This document shows, in pieces, positions 1 through 6,734 of a stretch of 64,000 bases of DNA. The number at the start of each line of letters is the position of its first letter. Within the stretch, counting starts at the first letter, position 1. This DNA is from Kumtagia yinganensis (lineage in GTDB: Bacteria; Pseudomonadota; Alphaproteobacteria; Rhizobiales; Rhizobiaceae), in assembly GCF_040081985.1 (NCBI RefSeq), contig NZ_JBEBMH010000011.1, positions 122,967 through 186,966 of the forward strand, given 5' to 3'. Under the pieces are notes generated by a model. The model was given only the letters and a program-made list of their open reading frames with translations. It had not been told where the DNA came from and made no database searches. A program made the position numbers and the translations under genes.

Positions 1-1
1 C

Positions 2-1303
2 TTGCACGACAGCGGCTCGATCGAACTCGCCTTCGGGCGCGGAACCCTGGCGCTGTCGCTGCCGGCCGGCGCGGAACCGACCGTTCTGCGCAAGGCCGCC
101 TTGCCGAAACTCGCCGACAATGGCGCCGCCATCCGCGGTGCTTTCGACAATCCGGTCGGTTCGCCGCCGCTTTCCGAACTCGTCAAGGGCCGCAAGAGCG
201 CCTGCATCCTGATCTGCGACATCACCCGGCCGGTACCCAACCGGCTGTTCCTGCGGCCGATGATCGAGACGATGATTGCCGGCGGCATTCCCGCCGAGCG
301 CATCGACGTGCTGGTTGCCACCGGTCTGCACCGCCCCAACGAGGGCGCGGAACTGGCGGAACTGGTCGGCGATCCCTGGGTGCTGGAGACCGTGCGGGTC
401 ACCAACCATTTCGCCCGCGACGAGCATGACCATGTCGACCTCGGCAAGACGGCGACGCGCGGTACGCCGGTTCGCATCAACCGGCTGTTCGTCGACGCGG
501 ATCTGCGCATCGCCACCGGGCTGGTCGAGCCGCATTTCATGGCCGGCTGGTCCGGCGGCCGAAAGGTCGTGGCGCCCGGCGTCGCCGGCCAAGAGACGAT
601 CCGCACGTTTCATTCGGCCCGCTTCATGGAAGACCCGCTTGCCGTGCAGTGCAACCTGGTCGGCAACCCGCTGCACGAGGAGCAGCTTCAGATCGTCCGC
701 ATGGTCGGCGAGATCTATGCGCTGAACACCGTGTTGGACGAGGAACGCGACCTCGTCTGCGTCACCTTCGGCGAGATCATCGCCAGCCACCTCGCGGCCG
801 TCGATTTCGTCTCGGACGCAACCTGCGTAAAAGTGCCGCGCCGCTTCAAGACCGTGGTCACCTCCTCGGCCGGCTATCCGCTGGACAAGACTTATTACCA
901 GACGATCAAGGGGATGGTGACGCCGATCGACATCCTTGAGCCTGGCGGCACGCTGATCATCGCCTCTGAGTGCTCCGAAGGTTTTGGCAGCCACGAATTC
1001 CGGCGGGCGCAGGAACGGTTGGTCGAGCTCGGCCCCGAGCGTTTCCTGGCAACGCTGTCGGCCAAGACCCTGGCCGACATCGACGAGTGGCAGACGGAAA
1101 TGCAGTTGAAGACGATGCGCGTCGGCAAGATCCAGCTCTACACCACCGGCCTCGACAAAGAGGAACGTCGCATCACCGGCGTCGAACTGGTGCCGTCGCT
1201 CGACGCGGCCATCGCCGAGAGTGTCGCCCGCCATGGCGACGGCGCGGTGGCGGTCATTCCGGAAGGCCCCTACGTCATCCCGGTGCACGGACAGGCGGCG
1301 TGA
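2..1303 (+). CDS. larA: LarA-family nickel-pincer-nucleotide enzyme (lactate racemase-like)
   Basis: LarA enzymes use a covalently bound nickel-pincer nucleotide to racemise or epimerise 2-hydroxy acids by hydride transfer. At about 433 residues the protein matches the family length. The residues known in the Lactobacillus plantarum enzyme are all here: an Asp-x-Thr-Arg-Pro segment (Asp73, Arg76), His110 in ATGLHRP, His178 in EPHF, the cofactor-attachment lysine Lys188 in SGGRK and His204 in TFHSARF. The first usable codon is a TTG at the extreme left edge; the N-terminus looks nearly complete, but an upstream start cannot be excluded. The stop codon overlaps the larC GTG start (GTGA). Lactate is only one possible substrate, because many LarA homologues act on other 2-hydroxy acids. 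The family is certain, the substrate is not. Confidence 0.93.
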   Translation: MHDSGSIELAFGRGTLALSLPAGAEPTVLRKAALPKLADNGAAIRGAFDNPVGSPPLSELVKGRKSACILICDITRPVPNRLFLRPMIETMIAGGIPAERIDVLVATGLHRPNEGAELAELVGDPWVLETVRVTNHFARDEHDHVDLGKTATRGTPVRINRLFVDADLRIATGLVEPHFMAGWSGGRKVVAPGVAGQETIRTFHSARFMEDPLAVQCNLVGNPLHEEQLQIVRMVGEIYALNTVLDEERDLVCVTFGEIIASHLAAVDFVSDATCVKVPRRFKTVVTSSAGYPLDKTYYQTIKGMVTPIDILEPGGTLIIASECSEGFGSHEFRRAQERLVELGPERFLATLSAKTLADIDEWQTEMQLKTMRVGKIQLYTTGLDKEERRITGVELVPSLDAAIAESVARHGDGAVAVIPEGPYVIPVHGQAA

Positions 1304-2715
1304 AAACCATCCACCTCGATGCCGTCGGCGGGATCGCCGGCGACATGTTCGTGGCGGCAATGCTCGATGCCTTTCCGGAGTTGAAAGAGCGCGTTCTGGC
1401 CGACGGGGCGGCGGTGCTGCCGCCTGAGGCGGGAAATATCCGGCTTGCTGAAGGCGAGAGCGGCGGTATCGCAGTGCTGCGGTTTGGCCTGACTGCGGAG
1501 AGTCCGACTGCTCAAGCGCATGAGACAATCGCGCACGGAGTTACCCCCACCCCTAACCCCTCCCCACAAGGGGGAGGGGAATCCGGCGATGCTTCCGCTG
1601 ACAGCCAATCGTCCACGGCTTTGCTCGACATCGCGGCCGCAGGGTCCCCCTCCCCCTTGTGGGAAGGGGCTAGGGGTGGGGGTGCCGCGCATGCCCACAA
1701 ACATGCCCACCATGATCATGCGCACACCGACCACGATCATTCGCACGACCATCACCCGCATGCGCACGACCACCACGTGGGAGACGGCGGTTTTCGCGAC
1801 ATGGTGGCGCGCATCGAGGCGGCACCGCTGCACCCAGGTACCGCCACGCATGCAATCGCCATCCTGACCATCATCGCCGAGGCCGAAGCGGCCATCCACA
1901 AGGTGCCGCTCGCGAACGTGCATTTCCACGAGCTCGCCGATTGGGATTCTCTGCTCGATGTGACCTGCGCCGGCAGCATCGCCGCGGCCCTCGAAGGCTC
2001 GACCTGGAGCGTTTCCGACCTGCCTCGCGGCGGCGGGCTGGTGCGGACGGCACACGGCCTGCTTCCGGTGCCGGCTCCGGCGACCGCGGCGATTCTGAAA
2101 GGTTTCGACTGGCGCGACGACGGCATCGCCGGCGAGCGTGTCACGCCGACCGGCGCGGCGATCCTCAAACATCTGGTTGATCCCGGGAAACCGCAGGCCG
2201 CCGGCCGGCTGGCTGCTTTAGGCACAGGAGCGGGCACGAAAAAACTGCCGGGCATGCCGAACGTTTTGCGCGCGCTCGTCTTCGAGCACGCGGAACGCCT
2301 CTGTTCCGACAGAGTCGCGGTGATCGAATTCGAAGTCGACGACATGACCGGCGAGGAGATCGGCGTCGCCACCGACCGCCTGCGCGGTATCGCCGGCGTG
2401 CTCGACGTATCGATCAGCCAGCGTTACGGCAAGAAAGGCCGGCCGATGAGCGCGTTTCATCTGCTGGCACGGCCGGACGTTTCGGACTCAGTGGCCGAGC
2501 GCTGTTTCGCCGAGACCTCGACCATTGGCTTGCGCCTGCGTGAAGAGCCGCGCCTCGTGTTGCCGCGCGAGAGCATGATGGTCGCCGGCGTGTCGATCAA
2601 AACCGTCGCACGCCCCGGCGGCCGAACAGCCAAGGCCGAAAGCGATGCTTTGATGGGCGACAGCCTTGCTGAGCGGCGCGCGCAGAAGCGTCAGGCGGAG
2701 GCCGGCGATGGTTGA
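1300..2715 (+). CDS. larC: LarC nickel-insertion protein with in-frame repeat insert and His-rich tract
   Basis: LarC is the CTP-dependent cyclometallase that inserts nickel into the pincer nucleotide made by LarB and LarE. The product has 471 residues from a GTG start that overlaps the larA stop. It opens with the typical LDAVGGIAGDMF segment. The C-terminal half, with VEFEVDDMTGEEIG and RYGKKGRPM, is also family-like. Between the two halves lie a proline/glycine-rich stretch (about residues 82-128), encoded by an inverted pair of palindromic repeats, and a tract of 16 histidines in 29 residues (about 131-159). The tract probably binds or stores nickel. The repeat-coded part makes the protein longer than the roughly 400 residues usual for LarC. 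It overlaps larE by 8 bases, so translation is probably coupled. Confidence 0.92.
   Translation: MKTIHLDAVGGIAGDMFVAAMLDAFPELKERVLADGAAVLPPEAGNIRLAEGESGGIAVLRFGLTAESPTAQAHETIAHGVTPTPNPSPQGGGESGDASADSQSSTALLDIAAAGSPSPLWEGARGGGAAHAHKHAHHDHAHTDHDHSHDHHPHAHDHHVGDGGFRDMVARIEAAPLHPGTATHAIAILTIIAEAEAAIHKVPLANVHFHELADWDSLLDVTCAGSIAAALEGSTWSVSDLPRGGGLVRTAHGLLPVPAPATAAILKGFDWRDDGIAGERVTPTGAAILKHLVDPGKPQAAGRLAALGTGAGTKKLPGMPNVLRALVFEHAERLCSDRVAVIEFEVDDMTGEEIGVATDRLRGIAGVLDVSISQRYGKKGRPMSAFHLLARPDVSDSVAERCFAETSTIGLRLREEPRLVLPRESMMVAGVSIKTVARPGGRTAKAESDALMGDSLAERRAQKRQAEAGDG
1543..1682. repeat. Inverted pair of 37-nt GC-rich palindromic repeats inside larC
   Basis: A 37-nt unit at 1543-1579 recurs in inverted orientation at 1646-1682 with two to three mismatches. 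Each copy contains its own hairpin (core ctccccacaagggggag). The reading frame of larC stays open through both copies and the 66-nt spacer, giving a Pro/Gly-rich peptide rather than a break. Similar CCCCTCCCCACAAGGGGGAGGGG-like palindromes are common between genes in rhizobial genomes (recalled, not searched). No other copy was noticed in this window. Confidence 0.85.
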
Positions 2716-3490
2716 GGCTCCCGACCGCTTGGCGGAAAGGCTGGGCCGCTTCGATGCGCTCGCCGTCGCGGTCAGCGGCGGCGTCGATTCCATGACGCTG
2801 GCGACTTTCGCCCACCGGCTTGGCCGGCCTTCGGTCATGGTCATTCACGCCGTCTCCCCGGCGGTGCCGCAAGAGGCGACCGAGCGCGTGCGCGCGCTTG
2901 CGACTGCCGAAGGCTGGCAGTCCGTCGTCACCGGGGCCGGCGAATTCGACGACCCGCGCTATCGCGACAATCCGGCCAACCGCTGCTATTTCTGCAAGAC
3001 CAATCTTTATGACCGCATCCGCGACCTCACCCCGCATGTCATCGCCTCCGGCGCCAACCTCGACGATCTCGGCGACTACCGGCCTGGCTTGCTGGCGGCG
3101 GCGGAGCGGGACGTCGTGCATCCGTTCGTCGAAGCGGAAATGACCAAGGCGGACGTGCGCTCGCTGGCGCGGCGGCTCGGTCTGGCCGACATCGCCGAGC
3201 TTGCCGCGCAACCCTGCCTCGCCAGCCGCGTCGAGACCGGCATCGCCATCGATGCCGCCGACTTGGCGTTCGTCGAAAGCACCGAACGCAGGCTCGCGGC
3301 GTCGGCTGACAGAGGTGCGACGCTGCGTTGCCGCATTACCCATGACGGTGTGGCGCTCGAACTCGGGGACGACGCGCTACCGAGGCGGGCGGAACTGGAG
3401 AAAATCGTCACGGCGCTGTGCGCGGAAAGCGGACGACGTTTTGCCGGCACGCGCGCTTACAGCCGCGGTTCGATGTTCGTCCGGCCATGA
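2708..3490 (+). CDS. larE: LarE sulfur transferase for the nickel-pincer cofactor
   Basis: LarE adenylates the carboxylates of the LarB product and donates sulfur to them. The 260-residue protein has the PP-loop ATPase motif SGGVDS (residues 23-28). Cys170 in QPCLASR matches the sacrificial cysteine (Cys176) of the L. plantarum protein. A further pair, Cys93 and Cys96 in NRCYFCK, could with Cys170 make a three-cysteine iron-sulfur site, as described for non-sacrificial LarE types; that is inference. The ATG at 2708 lies inside the end of larC, and the stop overlaps the larB start as ATGA, so the four genes form one operon. Confidence 0.92.
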   Translation: MVEAPDRLAERLGRFDALAVAVSGGVDSMTLATFAHRLGRPSVMVIHAVSPAVPQEATERVRALATAEGWQSVVTGAGEFDDPRYRDNPANRCYFCKTNLYDRIRDLTPHVIASGANLDDLGDYRPGLLAAAERDVVHPFVEAEMTKADVRSLARRLGLADIAELAAQPCLASRVETGIAIDAADLAFVESTERRLAASADRGATLRCRITHDGVALELGDDALPRRAELEKIVTALCAESGRRFAGTRAYSRGSMFVRP

Positions 3491-4158
3491 GCGACGATTT
3501 CGAGATGGACTGGCAGCGCGACGCGCGGACCGGCGTGCCGGAAGCGGTTCTATGCGGCCACAAGAGCATGGCGCAGATCGAAGCGATCGTTGCCATGGCG
3601 CATGCCGGCGGAAAGCGCCTGCTGCTCACACGTCTCGACGAGGCGGGCTTCGCTGCCCTCGGCGGGGAGACCGGCAAACTGCTCGACTACGATCCTCTGT
3701 CGCGCACGGCGGTCCTGGGCGGAGGCGTGCCGCTGGCCGCCACCGGCGTCGGCATCGTCGCCGCCGGCACCTCCGACCTGCCTGTGGCGCGCGAGGCCGC
3801 ACGCGCGCTTGCCTTTTGCGGTCACGAGTCGCCGATCATCGCCGATGTCGGCGTGGCCGGCCTGTGGCGGCTAACCTCGCGGCTGGAGGAAATCCGCCGC
3901 TTCCGCGTCGTCATCGCGGTAGCGGGCATGGAGGGGGCATTGTTCAGCGTGCTGGCTGGACTGGCCGCGGCCCCGGTCATCGCCGTGCCGGCCTCGGTCG
4001 GCTACGGCGTCGCCGCCGGCGGCCGCGTCGCGCTGGATGCGGCACTCGCCAGTTGCTCGCCGGGCATCGTCACCGTCAACATCGACAATGGGTTCGGCGC
4101 AGCAGCAGCAGCGATCAAGATGCTGGGAATGCGCGAAAGAGCACCAGCTTCGCTGTAA
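3487..4158 (+). CDS. larB: LarB nicotinate-adenine-dinucleotide carboxylase/hydrolase
   Basis: LarB carboxylates C5 of the pyridine ring of nicotinic acid adenine dinucleotide and hydrolyses the phosphoanhydride, the first step of pincer-cofactor synthesis. The 223-residue product has a short variable N-terminus and a PurE-like C-terminal domain with AAGTSDLPVA, ADVGVAG and AVPASVGYG. These are the family's signature segments, including the conserved Asp after GTS. The start overlaps the larE stop (ATGA), completing an A-C-E-B order. With larC and larE it supplies every known cofactor-synthesis step. A hairpin and a convergent nickel permease follow. Confidence 0.92.
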   Translation: MSDDFEMDWQRDARTGVPEAVLCGHKSMAQIEAIVAMAHAGGKRLLLTRLDEAGFAALGGETGKLLDYDPLSRTAVLGGGVPLAATGVGIVAAGTSDLPVAREAARALAFCGHESPIIADVGVAGLWRLTSRLEEIRRFRVVIAVAGMEGALFSVLAGLAAAPVIAVPASVGYGVAAGGRVALDAALASCSPGIVTVNIDNGFGAAAAAIKMLGMRERAPASL

Positions 4159-4165
4159 GCCGCTA

Positions 4166-4190
4166 CAGGCCGGGCGCCTTGCCCAGCCTG
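4166..4190. terminator. Possible terminator hairpin between larB and hupE
   Basis: An inverted repeat (aggccgggc, five-base loop, gcccagcct, one mismatch) lies between the convergent ends of larB and the nickel permease gene. No clear T-run follows, so it may be a weak or Rho-assisted bidirectional terminator. Confidence 0.4.
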
Positions 4191-4226
4191 GTGTTCCCTG
4201 CTTCCGGCCGAAAAGCGGTAAGTTGA

Positions 4227-4829
4227 TTACAACACTCCGGCCAGCAGGCCGACGCCGGTTACCGCCGCAAGGCCGCCGGCCGAGCGGACGACGACTTGGC
4301 CATAACGTTCGCTGCCTTTCCCGATCAGCAGCCCGATACCGATGCCAATGACATGCAGCAGCACCGTGGCGATCATGAAGCCGGCGGCATAAGCAACACC
4401 AGCGGCGTCCTCCGGCATTTCCGCGCCATGCGCGTGGCCATGGAACATCGCGAACAGGCCGACGAGCCCCATAGCCGCCGCGACCGGAGCTTTGACACCG
4501 AGCGCCACGACGGCGCCGAGCACGACCACCGAAAGCGCAATGCCGGTCTCGACATAGGGCACCTCGACGCCGGTCCCGCCGAGCAGGCCGCCTAGCGCCA
4601 TGACGGCAACGAAGCTCGCCGGCACCAGCCATAGCGCCCGCCTTCCGAGTTGCCAGGCGAACAGGCCGACCATGGTCATCGCCAGAATATGGTCCGGGCC
4701 GGAAAGCGGATGGCTGAAGCCGTGCAGGAAGCCGCTCGTGTCACCGACGCCGGTATGCGCCAACGCAGCCGACGGGAGGAAAATGAGCGTCGCGGCGAGG
4801 CCGCGCATTACCGTGATGCCGAGTTTCAT
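4227..4829 (-). CDS. hupE: HupE/UreJ-family nickel permease
   Basis: This small integral membrane protein (200 residues) should import nickel or a related divalent metal. It has an N-terminal signal-like helix ending near ALAHTG, the HupE/UreJ signature HPLSGPDHILAM (about residues 40-51), an internal HGHAHG histidine motif, and six or more hydrophobic helices. It converges on the lar operon with a gap of about 70 nt. The pairing is functionally sensible because LarC needs nickel for the pincer cofactor. No urease or hydrogenase genes lie in the window, so nickel supply to LarA is the simplest reading. Direct transport specificity is inferred from the family. Confidence 0.88.
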   Translation of the reverse strand: MKLGITVMRGLAATLIFLPSAALAHTGVGDTSGFLHGFSHPLSGPDHILAMTMVGLFAWQLGRRALWLVPASFVAVMALGGLLGGTGVEVPYVETGIALSVVVLGAVVALGVKAPVAAAMGLVGLFAMFHGHAHGAEMPEDAAGVAYAAGFMIATVLLHVIGIGIGLLIGKGSERYGQVVVRSAGGLAAVTGVGLLAGVL

Positions 4830-5000
4830 GCAGCAGTCCCCATTTCAAATCCCCCCGGATCATTGGTGGCATTTTCAGGCACGGGAGGAAACAGAAAATC
4901 GGCGGATGCCGCATCGTGGAACGGGAGCATCGAAGACAAAATGCACGCATTGCGCGAATGGCTCTTTACAGGATAAAATTCTTAGTTGCATAATCCTAGG

Positions 5001-6599
5001 ATGCAAGCAGCGAGAGCAATCCAGAACGATCCGAGGCCGCAGTCACGCCGTCTGGAGCTTGTATGGGTCGGCAAGGAGAAGCGGCGGCGGCCGGAACCGC
5101 GAATCCTGATCGAAAACCCTGCGCTTGCCATCGACTCCTATGTCACGGAAAACCGTCTCATCCACGGCGACAATTTGCTGGCGCTAAAGGCGCTGGAAGC
5201 GGAGTTCACCGGCAAGGTGAAATGCGTCTTCATCGACCCGCCCTACAATACCGGCAGCGCCTTCGCGCATTACGATGACGGGCTGGAGCACTCCATCTGG
5301 CTTGGCCTGATGCGCGACCGGCTGGAGATCATCCGCCGGCTGCTGTCCGAGGACGGCTCGCTGTGGATCTCCATCGACGACAACGAGGCGCATTATCTCA
5401 AGGTGCTCTGTGACGAGATTTTCGGACGGCGCAACTTCGTGGCGAATGTCGTCTGGCAGAAACGCACCTCGCCCGATGCACGTTTGCGGCTCGGCGGCGC
5501 GCACGACCATATCCTGGTCTTTGCCAGGAATGCGGATCGTCTTGCCCTGAACACACTCCCCTTGTCGGGGATACAGGCGAAATCCTACCGCAATCCGGAT
5601 AGCGACGCGCGCGGCCCCTGGACGTCGACGGACTTTACCGCCCAGGGCTGGCGTCCGAACCAGATGTACCGGATCGTCTCGCCCGCGGGCGTGGCATTCG
5701 ATCCCCCGCCGGGCCGCTGCTGGGCAAATGTCGAAAGCGCGTTCCGCCTGCTGCTCGCTGAGGAACGCATCTGGTTCGGGACCGACGGGACGGCTCGCCC
5801 GCGCATCAAGAATTTCCTGTCGGAACGCGGGGGCGTTTCGGCCTGGAGCTGGTGGGACAATGGCGAGGCCGGCCACAATCAAGAGGCCAAGAAGGAGAGC
5901 ATAGCACTCTTCGGCGCCGACAACGCCTTCGCCACGCCGAAACCCGAACGGCTGATCAAGCGCGTGCTCGACATCGCGACCAGGCCGGGCGACCTGGTGC
6001 TGGACAGTTTCGCGGGCTCCGGTACCACCGGGGCGGTCGCGCACAAAATGGGCCGTCGCTGGATCATGGTCGAGATCGGCGGCCATGCCCATACCCACAT
6101 CATCCCGCGCCTGAAAAAGGTAATCGACGGCGCTGACGGCGGCGGGGTCACCGAGGCGGCCGGTTGGCGCGGTGGCGGCGGCTATCGTTATTTCGAGCTC
6201 GCGCCTTCACTGATCGAGACCGACGCGCATGGGCGCGGCGTGATCAGCAAGGCGTATGACCATGACTGGCTGGTGGCCGCGATCTGCAATCTCCAAGGCT
6301 TCGCCCATGGGCCCAGCGAAACCGTTTTCTGGCAGCATGGCCATTCGACCGAGCGCGATTTCATCTACGTCGCACCGCATTTCATGACCGGTGAGGAACT
6401 AGCGCGGCTGAGCGAGGAGGTCGGGGCGGGCCGCAGCCTGCTGGTGATGTGCCGGGCTTTTCGCGGCAACCTGGCGGCGTTTCCGAACCTGACGGTGCGC
6501 AAGATCCCGAACCATTTTCTCGACCACTTCGACTGGGGACAAGAAGACTACCGGCTGAATGTCACGGACGGATCGGGCGATGGCATCGGGGCATCGTGA
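5001..6599 (+). CDS. mod: Type III restriction-modification DNA methyltransferase (Mod)
   Basis: Mod recognises the target sequence and methylates adenine N6, and it is also needed for cleavage by Res. The protein has the beta-class order of motifs: DPPYNTG near residue 80, a long target-recognition region, then the SAM-binding DSFAGSGTTGAVA near residue 336. It is about 532 residues, normal for Mod. An in-frame TTG at 4986 sits 12 nt after AGGA and is an alternative start; ATG 5001 is preferred only for codon type. The res gene follows in the same direction after about 135 nt of G-rich sequence without a convincing gene. The pair is an accessory insertion between the nickel genes and an ABC operon. 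Confidence 0.93.
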   Translation: MQAARAIQNDPRPQSRRLELVWVGKEKRRRPEPRILIENPALAIDSYVTENRLIHGDNLLALKALEAEFTGKVKCVFIDPPYNTGSAFAHYDDGLEHSIWLGLMRDRLEIIRRLLSEDGSLWISIDDNEAHYLKVLCDEIFGRRNFVANVVWQKRTSPDARLRLGGAHDHILVFARNADRLALNTLPLSGIQAKSYRNPDSDARGPWTSTDFTAQGWRPNQMYRIVSPAGVAFDPPPGRCWANVESAFRLLLAEERIWFGTDGTARPRIKNFLSERGGVSAWSWWDNGEAGHNQEAKKESIALFGADNAFATPKPERLIKRVLDIATRPGDLVLDSFAGSGTTGAVAHKMGRRWIMVEIGGHAHTHIIPRLKKVIDGADGGGVTEAAGWRGGGGYRYFELAPSLIETDAHGRGVISKAYDHDWLVAAICNLQGFAHGPSETVFWQHGHSTERDFIYVAPHFMTGEELARLSEEVGAGRSLLVMCRAFRGNLAAFPNLTVRKIPNHFLDHFDWGQEDYRLNVTDGSGDGIGAS

Positions 6600-6734
6600 C
6601 CATGGCGGGCGCGGGCTGAGCGGGCCTGCGGCGAACCATCCGGAAGGAGGCGCCGGAGAGCGGGGTGGGGGGCGAACAGGACGGCGCGGAGGGCGGGCCG
6701 CGGCCGGCCTGTTCGAAGATCGAGAGGGGGTTGG

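Noticed and set aside
1270..2172. Minus-strand 300-codon frame inside larC
   Set aside because: Shadow of larC, extended by the absence of stops in the palindromic repeats.
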